Shown in pieces: positions 16,050 to 25,464 of a stretch of 64,000 bases of DNA (position 1 is the first letter of the stretch; each line of letters opens with the position of its first letter). Made by a program: the position numbers and the translations under genes. The notes under the pieces are model-generated. The model worked only from the letters and a program-made list of their open reading frames with translations, searched no databases and was not told the DNA's origin. The DNA lies in NCBI RefSeq assembly GCF_000504165.1, contig NZ_AYSE01000004.1, positions 558,001-622,000 on the forward strand, written 5' to 3'. Origin of the DNA: Bacillus sp. FJAT-14578 (GTDB lineage Bacteria; Bacillota; Bacilli; Bacillales; Bacillaceae_H).

Positions 16050-16092
16050 TAAATACTGCGATCCACTCAATGAATGGATCGCAGTATTTTTT
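16050..16092. terminator. Terminator after the PfpI-family gene
   Basis: A 15-bp stem, AAATACTGCGATCCA (16051-16065) with TGGATCGCAGTATTT from 16075, then TTTTTAG. It also faces the convergent membrane-protein gene. Confidence 0.9.
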
Positions 16093-16105
16093 AGTTAAGG
16101 CTTTG

Positions 16106-16360
16106 TTACTCAAAGAAAGAATTACGGTCCAGCCAATCGCTCTCCATTCTTCTCCAGCCATATATACCAAATAAAAACCCCAATAAAGTGCAAGTAACCC
16201 AAACAAGAAACGACTCAAGCAGTGCAAACTCCATTGAAAATGAGCTAAGAAGGAATTTAATTATATAATAGTCAAGAATGAGTGGTATTGATAAGATCGT
16301 TCCAGACAATAAGATAAAACGCACTTTTCCTTTTTCTCTAATTTGTCCCCAATTTGCCAT
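16106..16360 (-). CDS. Small two-helix membrane protein, 84 aa
   Basis: A basic N-terminus (MANWGQIREKGKVRF), then two membrane helices (about residues 15-37, FILLSGTILSIPLILDYYII, and 47-68, LLESFLVWVTCTLLGFLFGI) and a polar tail ending SDWLDRNSFFE. Start ATG is set by TTAGGAGGTTCAA immediately upstream. It ends close to the shared terminator. No family recognised; it is isolated between convergent and divergent neighbours. Confidence 0.75.
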   Translation of the reverse strand: MANWGQIREKGKVRFILLSGTILSIPLILDYYIIKFLLSSFSMEFALLESFLVWVTCTLLGFLFGIYGWRRMESDWLDRNSFFE

Positions 16361-16590
16361 TTGAACCTCCTAAAAACAATACGTTAAACTCAGTTCCACT
16401 ATTATATATATTTTCTTTAAGTTCATTTCTATACGTTTATATAACCAAATGATTCAAACAGAATCCTTAAGCCTGATATTTCGCTCTTTTCAAGAAATTT
16501 TCAGCTCGTTTTTATTGTACGAAGCCTCGCTTTTGCGATAAACTTTACAGAGTCAAAACGATAAACGAGCAAGGAGAATCGGATTAGTTT

Positions 16591-17349
16591 ATGAAACTTA
16601 TTTCTTGGAATGTGAACGGCATCAGAGCGTGTGTGCGAAAAGGGTTTTTGGATTATTTCAACGAAATGGATGCAGATATCTTTTGTATACAGGAAACGAA
16701 ACTGCAAGAAGGACAAATCGAGCTGGACTTAGAAAACTACTATCAGTATTGGAATTATGCGACGAAAAAAGGGTATTCAGGAACAGCCGTTTTTACGAAA
16801 AGAAAGCCGCTATCGGTCATGTACGGTGTGGGAATGGAAACGGAAGAAGCGGAAGGGCGAATCCTCACTTTGGAATTTGAAGAATTTTATTTGGTCAATG
16901 TCTACACGCCCAATTCTCAGCGGGATTTAGCAAGGCTTGATTTCAGATTGGCATGGGAAGAGAGAATTTCAGCGCACCTTCAAACATTGGATGCCATCAA
17001 GCCGGTTATTTATTGCGGGGATTTAAACGTGGCCCATATGGAAATCGATTTAAAAAATCCAAAGCCGAATAAAGGGAATTCCGGCTTTACTGAAGAAGAA
17101 CGTGAAAAAATGACGCTGCTTTTGCAATCCGGTTTTGTGGATACGTTCCGTTACTTTTACCCGGAAAAGGAAGGCACCTATACGTGGTGGTCGTACATGA
17201 ACAAAGTACGGGAACGGAACATCGGGTGGAGAATCGATTATTTTATTGTATCTGACAGATTAAAAGATTCATTAAAAGACGCTCACATCCACTCACATGT
17301 AATGGGGAGCGATCATTGCCCCGTCGTGTTGGAAATAGATTTAATGTAG
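16591..17349 (+). CDS. exoA: Exodeoxyribonuclease III / AP endonuclease
   Basis: 252 residues of the EEP nuclease superfamily; cleaves abasic sites and trims 3' ends in base-excision repair. Conserved blocks: LISWNVNGIRACVRKGF, CIQETKLQ (metal-binding Glu), YCGDLNVAH (catalytic Asp and Asn) and the C-terminal RIDYFIVSD and GSDHCPVVLEIDL (Asp-His). Length and sequence match B. subtilis ExoA. Followed after 17 bases by the DUF1284 gene on the same strand. Confidence 0.95.
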   Translation: MKLISWNVNGIRACVRKGFLDYFNEMDADIFCIQETKLQEGQIELDLENYYQYWNYATKKGYSGTAVFTKRKPLSVMYGVGMETEEAEGRILTLEFEEFYLVNVYTPNSQRDLARLDFRLAWEERISAHLQTLDAIKPVIYCGDLNVAHMEIDLKNPKPNKGNSGFTEEEREKMTLLLQSGFVDTFRYFYPEKEGTYTWWSYMNKVRERNIGWRIDYFIVSDRLKDSLKDAHIHSHVMGSDHCPVVLEIDLM

Positions 17350-17366
17350 ACGAGGGGGGATGAAGG

Positions 17367-17810
17367 ATGAGACGGAGAGTACTAAGAGGCCATCATTTAT
17401 TGTGTGTTCATGGCTTCAGGGGAATGGGATATAGTCCCGATTTCGTCGAGAAAATGACCGAGATCGTGAGGGAAATACGGGATGAAACATTGGATTATCC
17501 TATCCAGGTCGTCGTTGGACTGGATGAAACATGTTCGTTTTGTCCGCATAAAGGGGATGGTGTATGCAATCAATCCGAAACCCATGTGATTGGATTGGAT
17601 ACGAATGTGACGAAACATTTAGGCATTAAACACGGTGAAATCTATCAAAAGAACGAACTCGTGTCGATGGTGGCCCGTCATGTCGATCCCGATGATTTGG
17701 ATGACCTTTGCAAAGGATGTTCCTGGCTCCGCTACGGGGTGTGTAAAGAAGGGATTTCGATCCTTAAGAAGAATTATGAGAAAAAGCAAAGAGAAGAATA
17801 TACTACTTAA
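17367..17810 (+). CDS. DUF1284 cysteine-rich protein
   Basis: 147 residues with the family opening VLRGHHLLCVHGFRGMGYSP and Cys pairs spread through the protein: CSFCPHKGDGVC (residues 52-63) and CKGCSWLRYGVC in the C-terminal half. The spacing suggests an iron-sulfur or zinc site. Start ATG with GAGGGGGGATGA upstream. It lies 17 bases after exoA and 49 before pepF, so the three may form an operon. Biochemical role is not known to me. Confidence 0.85.
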   Translation: MRRRVLRGHHLLCVHGFRGMGYSPDFVEKMTEIVREIRDETLDYPIQVVVGLDETCSFCPHKGDGVCNQSETHVIGLDTNVTKHLGIKHGEIYQKNELVSMVARHVDPDDLDDLCKGCSWLRYGVCKEGISILKKNYEKKQREEYTT

Positions 17811-17859
17811 GCGGTTCTGCCAATAAACTATCCATATATGCATGAAGGGAGTTTTATCG

Positions 17860-19650
17860 ATGAAAGCCTATTCATCAAGAAAAGACGTACCCGTACACGA
17901 AACATGGGATTTAACCGACATTTATGCCACGTTGGAAACGTGGGAAGCAGATTATAAAACAATCGAGGAAATGATCGAGCAATTAAAGACGTTTGATGGA
18001 ACGATCAACGATGCCCGCTCGTTATGCGATTACTTGCAGCTGAAAGAGAACGCACGATACCTTTACGGCAAATTATACGTGTACGCGCATTTGCAAATGG
18101 ATTTGGACACGCGTGTTTCCTCTTCTCAAGCTCTGCTTGATAAAGCGACTCGACTAGGCCAAAACATGAGCAGTGCCACCTCCTTTTTCATGCCGTTTTT
18201 ATTAAGCTTGGAGGAAACGACGTTAAAATCATACATAGAAGAAGTAAAAGAGCTCGCTTATTTCGAAGATGATTTATTGGAATCCTATCGATACAAGAAA
18301 CATGTGTTAAGCAAGGAAAAGGAAGAGGTCCTCTCTAAAATGGGAGAAGCGTTCTCCTCTCCAAAGCAAACATTCGGCATGATCAATAACGCGGATATCC
18401 GATTTGGCGAGATAACCGATGAAAAGGGAGATAAAATCCGTCTCACAAGAGGGATGTATTCGAAATTAATTGAAGATGAAAATCGCGATAAACGGAAAGA
18501 AGCGTATCATGCATACTATGAACCGTATGTGCAGCTGCAGAATACGATTGCGTCTACACTATCTTCGGCGATTAAAAACAATGTGCTGCTATCAGAAATG
18601 CGACAGTATCCATCCGCTTTGGAGCGGTCGTTGTTTTCCGATATGATCCCGAAAGAAGTATATGACAATTTAATTCAATCGACGAAACAAAACATCAAAC
18701 CGCTTTACGACTATATGAAAATCAGAAAAAACCAGCTTGGTTTCGAGGAACTCCGGGCCTATGACTTAAGTGTTCCGTTAGTAAGCGGTATGAGACAAGA
18801 GATTTCTTATGATGAAGCATATGGCATCATGCTGAAAAGCTTGCAGCCGCTCGGTGAGGAATACGTTGAAACGTTAAAGAGTTTTAAAGAAAAGCGGTAC
18901 ATCGATGTGAGAGAAACACCTGGAAAACGTTCAGGCGCTTATAACTTGGGGCTTTATGGAGTTCATCCTTTCGTATTATTGAACCATCAGGACGATCTTG
19001 ACAGTTTATTTACACTGACACATGAGATGGGACACGCGATGCACAGTTATTATTCAAGTAAACATCAGCCGCAAATTAAAGCCGGTTACTCCATTTTCGT
19101 GGCAGAAGTCGCATCTACCGTCAATGAAATCTTATTGATTCGTTATTTATTGAACAACACAGATGACCCGCAAATGAAAAAGCATTTATTGAATCATTTT
19201 ATTGACCAGTTTAAAGGGACGTTCTTTACACAAGTCATGTTTGCAGAGTTCGAGAAAATCACTCATGAAAAAACGGAGAACGGCGAACCATTGAATACCG
19301 ATGCATTCAACCGTATATATGAAAACCTATTTAGAGAATACAATGGAGACGACATCGTATTTGACGATGAAGTGAAATACGGCTGGACGAGAATTCCCCA
19401 TTTTTACCGTCCGTTTTATGTATACAAATATGCAACGGGCTTTGCTTCAGCCATTCATCTTGCAGATAAACTGCTTGAAGGGGATCAAACGGCACAGCAA
19501 GCCTACCTAACTTTCCTCAAAAGCGGAAGTTCCGATTATCCGCTTGAATTATTGAAACGAGCGGGTGTCGATTTATCCAAACAAGAACCGATCCAGCATG
19601 CATTATCGATTTTTGCCGGCTTGGTGGATGATTTTTCAAAACATTTGTAA
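17860..19650 (+). CDS. pepF: Oligoendopeptidase F
   Basis: 596-residue cytoplasmic M3B zinc metallopeptidase that degrades peptides of roughly 7-17 residues. The zinc site is HEMGH at residues 388-392 in LFTLTHEMGHAMHSYYSS, with the third ligand Glu in FVAEVASTVNEILL about 25 residues later. Start at ATG 17860 (MKAYSSRKDVPV) follows GAAGGGAG; the frame is open to 17842 but that ATG lies before the binding site. The N-terminal helical domain (WDLTDIYATLETWEADY) is typical. A terminator follows. Confidence 0.95.
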   Translation: MKAYSSRKDVPVHETWDLTDIYATLETWEADYKTIEEMIEQLKTFDGTINDARSLCDYLQLKENARYLYGKLYVYAHLQMDLDTRVSSSQALLDKATRLGQNMSSATSFFMPFLLSLEETTLKSYIEEVKELAYFEDDLLESYRYKKHVLSKEKEEVLSKMGEAFSSPKQTFGMINNADIRFGEITDEKGDKIRLTRGMYSKLIEDENRDKRKEAYHAYYEPYVQLQNTIASTLSSAIKNNVLLSEMRQYPSALERSLFSDMIPKEVYDNLIQSTKQNIKPLYDYMKIRKNQLGFEELRAYDLSVPLVSGMRQEISYDEAYGIMLKSLQPLGEEYVETLKSFKEKRYIDVRETPGKRSGAYNLGLYGVHPFVLLNHQDDLDSLFTLTHEMGHAMHSYYSSKHQPQIKAGYSIFVAEVASTVNEILLIRYLLNNTDDPQMKKHLLNHFIDQFKGTFFTQVMFAEFEKITHEKTENGEPLNTDAFNRIYENLFREYNGDDIVFDDEVKYGWTRIPHFYRPFYVYKYATGFASAIHLADKLLEGDQTAQQAYLTFLKSGSSDYPLELLKRAGVDLSKQEPIQHALSIFAGLVDDFSKHL

Positions 19651-19699
19651 AGAAGAAACAAAGAGTAGTTTTGTCTTTTCGTGTCTATAATGATAGAAA

Positions 19700-19735
19700 A
19701 GCCGTCTTCTTTTTTTGTGAAGACGGCTGTTTAAA
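19700..19735 (+). terminator. Terminator after pepF
   Basis: AGCCGTCTTC (19700-19709), T-rich loop, GAAGACGGCT (19719-19728), GTTTAAAT. Confidence 0.75.
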
Positions 19736-19821
19736 TGTTCCCATAAAAAGAAGGAGAATTCAAGTCTGTCTTCGAACATACAACAAGACGCATATAGGTA
19801 ATTCATGAGAGGAGAAAAAAT

Positions 19822-21648
19822 ATGATTACAAATCGAAATGATCAATGTCCATGCGGCAGTGGAAAAAAGTTTAAAAAATGCTGCTTAAAAAAAGAAAGTG
19901 TAGTCCAGCTAAATGAAGTAAAAGAAGAACGCTTTTTTCAGCAAAAACATGGTCTTGTTGAAAAAATGGTGTATTTCTTTGAGAAAAATATCTCTTTCAA
20001 TCAATTTTGTCAGTTGGAATCGGAATTCAATAAAAGGGCTTCTAAAAGAGCTTTTGATATCGCAGGACCAGGATTCTTTCAATTTTGGTTTCATTTCTTC
20101 AAAAGGTTTGACAATGGTCTTCGGGGAATCGAATGGTTTTATGAGGAAAATAAAGCCCGGTTGTCGCCCTCAGAAAGAACGATGGCCGAGAATTGGACAA
20201 AGCTTCAACTAAAGCTAGTACAAGCCATTTCCGGCAATGAGAAAGAGATTCTTTTCGAGGACGTCCTGACAAAAGAACGATTTATTGTTCCATACATAAA
20301 AGAAAATGTTGCCGATTTTCTCCCTTGGTACGGGACCCTCGGTTTATTGGAACCCTTCGAAAACCATTTCTATTTTAATGGAGTCAGTGCGTTTAAAGGT
20401 CCACAAGAAGTTCATGCAGCGGCAGAGAAAATCAATGAACTCATGAACAAAACCGGTTTAAGCCGAGAGGAAGTAATGGTCGATTATTATCCGGAAATTT
20501 TATCGGTATTATTAGCGGATGATAAAAAGTTAGGGAAAGAAGAGCAACAGCCAAAAACGGTTCATGAATACACGATCGAATACAAAATCGAAAATGGGCA
20601 AGTGTTAGCTGATTTTTTATATGATCAAATCGATATTGTCATTGATCAGTGGGAAGAAAAGGAAAAAAATCTTAGCTGGATCGGAACATGGCAAGTCTAC
20701 ACTGACAGTGAAATGAACGGGGACGTTTATTTAGCTGAAGTGAATGGAGGGCTTTTGTGGCAAAATGATCGATTAAAAGTCCTTTGCAGGGAGAAAAAGA
20801 AGGTAAAGGATTGGAAGGAGAAAATACAAGGGGCAGGAGAGGCTGTATCATTTTTGAATGAGCACGTTACCTCTACAACCGTTCCATTGAATGTTGAAAT
20901 AAAAAATACGCTGATCCAAATGGATGAGGACATCCCTCCATATTTTGCTATGTACGCTCAATCTGCCGAAAGTCTTGAAGTCGATATCCCGATCCCTCAA
21001 TATGATCATCATACCATACGAGAACTGACTGAATTGGGAAGAGTCGGAGAAGCAGAATCCTGGCTTAAACAAATGGAATACAGCTTGTATATGAATGCGA
21101 TGAAACAGTTTGGAAAAGTGGACGTAACGGCTGATTTTAACACGGTACGTAAAGAGTTGGGTTTACCTTTATCGCCGTTTGTTACAGGAGGAGAAGATAG
21201 AGTGTCAGCCATTAAAACCATTCCTCCTCTGCATACGCGTCCTGTCCGTGTAGATAAAGCGGATATACCGTACTACGAGGACCTCGGTTTTACACCTGAT
21301 ACGATCGATTATTTTTATACAAAGGACCTTGTTGCCTTTTATAAAGAAAAAACGGAAGGAAAAGGAGAGGGGACGGTAAGGAAATATCGAAATAGTTTAT
21401 TCGACCTGAGAGAAATGTTAGAACACCAACCATTGACCAGTTGGGAAGATTGCGGTTATTCATTTTGGAAGCGGCTTTTGACAAAGGATTTCTATGATTT
21501 TAATGGTGCCGTCAGTAAATCAAGATTAAAAGATTTTTTTAGCACCATAAAAGCCCTAACAAAATGGATTGATCAAAACCATCAAACAACAATTGCAAGC
21601 CATGCGGCCACGGTCATTCAGGAAACGGAGCGGCAAGTTTTCAAATAA
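19822..21648 (+). CDS. SEC-C motif protein with a recombinase-like C-terminal domain
   Basis: 608 residues. Residues 5-22 are a SEC-C zinc motif (NDQCPCGSGKKFKKCCLKK) like the SecA tail. The long middle is acidic, without recognised motifs. The last ~110 residues (DLVAFYKEKTEGKGEGTVRK, SKSRLKDFFSTIKALTKWID) resemble the helical core-binding domain of tyrosine recombinases, but no catalytic domain follows. Start ATG with GAGAGGAGA upstream. It is monocistronic and ends in a strong hairpin. Related SEC-C proteins of this size occur in Bacillaceae; function unknown. The C-terminal comparison is by eye only. Confidence 0.75.
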   Translation: MITNRNDQCPCGSGKKFKKCCLKKESVVQLNEVKEERFFQQKHGLVEKMVYFFEKNISFNQFCQLESEFNKRASKRAFDIAGPGFFQFWFHFFKRFDNGLRGIEWFYEENKARLSPSERTMAENWTKLQLKLVQAISGNEKEILFEDVLTKERFIVPYIKENVADFLPWYGTLGLLEPFENHFYFNGVSAFKGPQEVHAAAEKINELMNKTGLSREEVMVDYYPEILSVLLADDKKLGKEEQQPKTVHEYTIEYKIENGQVLADFLYDQIDIVIDQWEEKEKNLSWIGTWQVYTDSEMNGDVYLAEVNGGLLWQNDRLKVLCREKKKVKDWKEKIQGAGEAVSFLNEHVTSTTVPLNVEIKNTLIQMDEDIPPYFAMYAQSAESLEVDIPIPQYDHHTIRELTELGRVGEAESWLKQMEYSLYMNAMKQFGKVDVTADFNTVRKELGLPLSPFVTGGEDRVSAIKTIPPLHTRPVRVDKADIPYYEDLGFTPDTIDYFYTKDLVAFYKEKTEGKGEGTVRKYRNSLFDLREMLEHQPLTSWEDCGYSFWKRLLTKDFYDFNGAVSKSRLKDFFSTIKALTKWIDQNHQTTIASHAATVIQETERQVFK

Positions 21649-21673
21649 GCGATTGCGTATTTATAATTGCCAC

Positions 21674-21720
21674 AACAACAAATGGGACATGAACGTTTTT
21701 GTTCATGCCCCATTTGTTGT
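21674..21720. terminator. Terminator hairpin after the SEC-C gene
   Basis: CAACAAATGGGACATGAAC pairs with GTTCATGCCCCATTTGTTG with a single mismatch and loop GTTTTT. There is no T-run on the plus side beyond the loop. Confidence 0.65.
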
Positions 21721-21763
21721 GTATAGGTCATAAAAATGAAGACCATCTAGAAGCGATAATCTA

Positions 21764-22015
21764 TTATCTTACGATTGCTCTTGCATGCTGCTTGGCAACA
21801 GAAATTTCATAGTAGTATTCCTCATATTCATAAATGCGGTCAATGATAATCAAAACATCTTCAAATGATTTGGAATGATTGACCGTATCATTTTTCTTCA
21901 TGAACTCGATCATCGTTTGAATTTCTGCATTTATTTTCGAATTCAATTCTTCTTCCGTAACTTTCTTGTCTCTCGTGCAATCATGAAAATCTGCAGGATA
22001 TTTTGGGATATTCAT
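21764..22015 (-). CDS. Hypothetical acidic protein, 83 aa
   Basis: MNIPKYPADFHDCTRDKKVT, then a helical, strongly charged body (EEELNSKINAEIQTMIEFMK) and a Tyr/Glu run (DRIYEYEEYYYEIS). The ATG follows GCGGAGGAATCGAGAC, a good ribosome binding site. No membrane segment or known motif. Convergent with the SEC-C gene. Confidence 0.65.
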   Translation of the reverse strand: MNIPKYPADFHDCTRDKKVTEEELNSKINAEIQTMIEFMKKNDTVNHSKSFEDVLIIIDRIYEYEEYYYEISVAKQHARAIVR

Positions 22016-22120
22016 GTCTCGATTCCTCCGCTATTTAAAATACTTTTACGTTTTTGATTATATCGATTTTATCATAAATTGTTTAATAAAATAATACCAA
22101 GTTCAACTTTATGATGACGA

Positions 22121-22412
22121 TTAATGCTCGGTTGGTTTCTTTTCGGACAGTTTTGCTGCTTTGCCGTCTACGTATTGTTTAAGAAGGAGCCAGTTAACCG
22201 GTTCTGATCAACGCTTATTAACTCCTGTGAATGATGGTTATCGAAAGAATGCTGGACAATTTTTCTTTCTAATGGTTCCGGCTTTTGTTTTTTCACGATT
22301 GATTTTTTCTCCTTAAAGTCGTTTTTTAACTTCTTCATTCTATCCTTATTTTCTTCTCTATTTGAGCTAGTTTTCCTGCTGTGCCTTTTGATATGATTGA
22401 CGCTTCAGTCAT
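22121..22412 (-). pseudogene. Degenerate ORF of unknown family
   Basis: Read leftward, three frames link up: one starts at 22412 (MTEASIISKGTAGKLAQIEK), its stop overlaps the ATG of a second frame (22338 to 22168, MKKLKNDFKEKKSIV... ending NRLTGSFLNNT). A one-base shift continues coding-like sequence QYVDGKAAKLSEKKPTEH to a stop at 22121-22123. The content is Lys/Glu-rich and basic. It looks like one gene broken by frameshifts. I do not recognise the protein. Confidence 0.4.
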
Positions 22413-22495
22413 TTTCCGGCTTTTCGCTTTTTGACAATCTATCTGTTTTCGGACTTGATCTTTTATATGGTAGGATAGGGGAAAGAGGTGAGAAT

Positions 22496-22795
22496 ATGGC
22501 ATTTGGCATTAAACGAGAAGAACTGCAGTTATGGAAAGATAAAGTCAGGAGCGGAGAAATTGCGTTTATCACGCATTATTGGATTGATGAGCGTTTCCCT
22601 GGCATGAAGACCGTCACAAAAGTAGGATGCGCCGATATTGAGCGGTTAATCAAATGGGGCGAGAAGTACGGAATTCCTTCACGCTACATTGACAACCGTT
22701 CGCAGTACCCTCATTTTGACTTATTGGGAAAACGGCAAGTCGAAATATTAGCGGCGGAGAATTTATTAGAGCAGCTTCAACGGTTTGAAAATTGA
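22496..22795 (+). CDS. yneQ: YneQ-like conserved protein
   Basis: 99 residues. I chose ATG 22496 behind GAAAGAGGTGAGAAT; the open frame extends upstream without a binding site. MAFGIKREELQLWKDKV, then ITHYWIDERFPGMKTVTKVG and SQYPHFDLLGKRQVEIL match what I recall of Bacillus YneQ along its length. Soluble, no catalytic motif, function unknown in B. subtilis. A hairpin terminator follows. Confidence 0.75.
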   Translation: MAFGIKREELQLWKDKVRSGEIAFITHYWIDERFPGMKTVTKVGCADIERLIKWGEKYGIPSRYIDNRSQYPHFDLLGKRQVEILAAENLLEQLQRFEN

Positions 22796-22803
22796 CAGCT
22801 ATT

Positions 22804-22836
22804 AAAAAAGCACCCCTTAACAAGAGGTGCTTTAGA
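22804..22836. terminator. Terminator of yneQ-like gene
   Basis: AAAAAGCACC pairs with GGTGCTTT across an AT-rich loop; the A- and T-runs suit the convergent membrane-protein gene too. Confidence 0.65.
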
Positions 22837-22838
22837 AA

Positions 22839-23312
22839 CTAATATTGGAAAGGAAAAGCAACTTTTTTAAAGCTTGCTATCATTAGAGAGAAAAAGTAGA
22901 TATCTGATCCAACTGAAACGAAGACATCGAAAAGATTCGTTTCATCAAAAAAAGCATCCGGTTTAGGAATGAAAACGAAGAGCCCATACCCAACAACAGT
23001 TGTAACTAATACCAATAGTAAAGAACGAAGAGCAATAGGGACAAACAGCATGAGATAGCGCAGCCAAAAATCTTTCCCATCGCCCTTTTGATTGATGCGG
23101 TACACCCAATACGTTCCCAATACAGTGGCCGCCACAAACCAGATGAATTCAATAAGATCGTACGTATTAAATGAATTATAGATAAATGGAGAAACGGCGA
23201 TAGATAACACAAATAAAGGGAAGAGAACTAGATGATACACTTTTTCATGTTTTGACGAAATCTCTCCGTTTCGCAAAGCCTGAATTAGCTTTCTTAAATT
23301 CCAAATATACAT
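22839..23312 (-). CDS. Four-helix membrane protein, 157 aa
   Basis: Start set at the ATG at 23312 (MYIWNLRKLIQALRNGEISS) by AAGAAGGAC just upstream; the longer frame to 23348 precedes it. Four hydrophobic segments (VLFPLFVLSIAVSPFIY, FIWFVAATVLGTYWVY, RYLMLFVPIALRSLLLVLV with VVGYGLFVF, and IYFFSLMIASF) are separated by short polar loops. Possibly co-transcribed with the metallopeptidase gene upstream on the same strand (78-base gap). No family recognised. Confidence 0.7.
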   Translation of the reverse strand: MYIWNLRKLIQALRNGEISSKHEKVYHLVLFPLFVLSIAVSPFIYNSFNTYDLIEFIWFVAATVLGTYWVYRINQKGDGKDFWLRYLMLFVPIALRSLLLVLVTTVVGYGLFVFIPKPDAFFDETNLFDVFVSVGSDIYFFSLMIASFKKVAFPFQY

Positions 23313-23390
23313 AGAAGTCCTTCTTTCCATAAAAAAAGATAATAGCAAACTATAAGACTAACAAAATCCTGCCTCATAGACAAGATTTTG

Positions 23391-24443
23391 TTAGTTTAGC
23401 TCATCCAGTGCGAATGGGCCGGCCACTTCGTCATCCTGCATCTTTACGTAAAAAACGTCCGTTTGAAAGCCGAGCGATGTAGTTAAGTCCAAAACATCGA
23501 CATTCACTTTTATATAGCCGTTAGAAGGAAGGGAAACGCTGTCTAACGAAAAGGCCATTTCATTCCCGTCCTGAACGGATGAAATGGTGGTCATTTCGTG
23601 GTATCCGTCCTCTGTATAAGAGTCACCTTCTTGTTCATATAAAGACAGATTTAAACGATAGGCGACATTTTCTTTCTCTGTTATGGAAAAGGAGAGCTCA
23701 TCATCTGTTAACGAGTGAAGCTTTGGCGTTTTCAGTAAGCGGTTTTCGTCGATTTTCAATCCTGTCGCTTCCTCTAGATATCGATGAAGTTCCTTATTAT
23801 CCAATGCATTTTGTATCTCTTGGTTTTCATGCTCCGTTCTTTTATAAAAAGCCTCGTTGCTGTAAACGTCTTCCACATCTGTCGGTTCGGTAGCGCCATA
23901 CAACAGCACATAATCATCTGCCATGATTTCTTGTGGAAACCATTGATGATGCTTCCCGGAATAGTTCCAAAATGCATCCCAGCGAACAGGTTCATTTTCC
24001 AGACCACGTACATTAGCCCATTTCGAAAAAGGGAAATGATGCGATTTCACATGATAATACGCGAAATGATGCCCGTATTCATGGGAGAGGGTTTCCCTGA
24101 AAGACGAAGGCTCTGTATACGTATCACCATTATATAAGGTAATCGTATTGGTGAGCGCATGAAAGTGGGCTTTAACGCTAGCATTCGCATGTGAACCGCC
24201 TTTGACTTGCACTTCTTGCAACAAGTAAATCTCGCTGCCATGCTTGTTTTTCAGCAACTCCTCATAAAGCCCTTTTAATTTTTCCTCATTCCATGTTTCC
24301 GTATAGCTTAAAAACGAAATGCCTTCAGGCGATGTATATTTAGCATAATAGTTAGAATCATAAGCGGGTGAATCCAAACTTAATAGAATAGGCAAAAATG
24401 CCAAAAAACAAATCATGACGTACATTTTTGTTATTTTCCCCAT
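23391..24443 (-). CDS. Secreted/membrane-anchored HExxH metallopeptidase
   Basis: 350 residues. An N-terminal hydrophobic segment (MYVMICFLAFLPILLSL) acts as signal peptide or anchor, so the protein works outside the membrane. The zinc motif HEYGHHF (TLSHEYGHHFAYYH) is followed about 50 residues later by PQEIMADDYVLLYG, which supplies a likely third ligand. The C-terminal 100 residues (FSLDSVSLPSNGYIKVNVDV) look like a beta-sandwich domain. I chose ATG 24443 rather than GTG 24452 because AAGAGGATG is too close to the latter. Peptidase activity is inferred from the motif; substrate unknown. Confidence 0.75.
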   Translation of the reverse strand: MGKITKMYVMICFLAFLPILLSLDSPAYDSNYYAKYTSPEGISFLSYTETWNEEKLKGLYEELLKNKHGSEIYLLQEVQVKGGSHANASVKAHFHALTNTITLYNGDTYTEPSSFRETLSHEYGHHFAYYHVKSHHFPFSKWANVRGLENEPVRWDAFWNYSGKHHQWFPQEIMADDYVLLYGATEPTDVEDVYSNEAFYKRTEHENQEIQNALDNKELHRYLEEATGLKIDENRLLKTPKLHSLTDDELSFSITEKENVAYRLNLSLYEQEGDSYTEDGYHEMTTISSVQDGNEMAFSLDSVSLPSNGYIKVNVDVLDLTTSLGFQTDVFYVKMQDDEVAGPFALDELN

Positions 24444-24452
24444 GATGATCAC

Positions 24453-25464
24453 ATCCTCTTAATCATTTTATCATGGAGACTATGAAATAAAGCTTGTTTC
24501 ATTTTTCCAGAAGCGGGTGAGAGAAAAGTAGATTTAGAGGGCTGTGTATCACAACGGACAGAAGGGAAGGAGCCAATGTTTAACGGAGCAAATATAAGGG
24601 TTAACAAACGTATCTTGTTGGAAAGCGGAAAAGCAACAGAAAAATAAATCGCTGGTGTATAAACAAATAGGAGCGGAGCGAATAGTACCTGCTTTATTTT
24701 ACTTTTAACCTTATAAAGGATTGCAACAATAATTATAATAATGAATATTTATACTTTTAAATTAATTTTATTACAAAATATGTGAGGTTTATATTTCTTA
24801 TTTTGGATATATATTCAGTATTTTCCATTTGAAACCATTTCTGATTGTAACGAGATGAGAAATGAAGGGAGAATAAATTCTTATTTTAGTGGATTATGAT
24901 TTATAGAATGAAAATAGCAAGCTTAGAACATGTTTAGCTTGCAGCATCAAATTTTGAGCTCTAAATCAAACAAAGTGTTATCGGCTAGAAATAAGGTGTT
25001 CAAATAGAAAAATGATAAAAACGGTGAAAAAATATAATTTCAAAGAAATTTCAAGCAAACGAGCGAAAAAACAAAAAAAGAATACTCTGACATTATGTAA
25101 ACTAAGAAATAGAAACGAGGTACCATGCCATATATACAGCTTATGTTTAAGTCAATTTGTGTGATTAACTTAAACATAAGCAAATATTTTATTTAAATTT
25201 AATCTGGATCAATCTAAATGAATTTTATATTGTTAATTTCATCAGATGATTGTTAATGCTGTGATATCTAAAGAATTCCTTAAAATAATACGAAATATGG
25301 CATGCAGCGAATGATTTTAAGTTATTTCTAATTTTTCTTCAATATCTCATTTTATAGAGTATACTTATATTTTGAGACATGAATAATCTCATTTTATATA
25401 ACTACCAATAATATATATTATGTTCGGGGCGTTGCTTTAGATAAAAAAATATGTACTCTCCTTT
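24453..25464. other. AT-rich 1-kb intergenic region without recognisable genes
   Basis: About a kilobase of low-GC sequence with many stops in all frames. A 23-codon frame from the ATG after GGAAGGAGCCA (about 24576) is the only start with a ribosome binding site; I would not call it a gene. One perfect inverted repeat (25139-25181) stands out. It forms the left part of an accessory island with the next two genes. Confidence 0.6.
25139..25181. repeat. Perfect 14-bp inverted repeat
   Basis: GCTTATGTTTAAGT (25139-25152) and ACTTAAACATAAGC (25168-25181) with a 15-base spacer. It is not followed by a T-run, so an operator or recombination site is more likely than a terminator. Confidence 0.6.

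Noticed and set aside
25124-25304. CATGCCATAT / ATATGGCATG pair as terminal repeats of a small element
   Set aside because: Arms only 10 bp, 160 bp apart in AT-rich sequence, with no target duplication; chance is likely.
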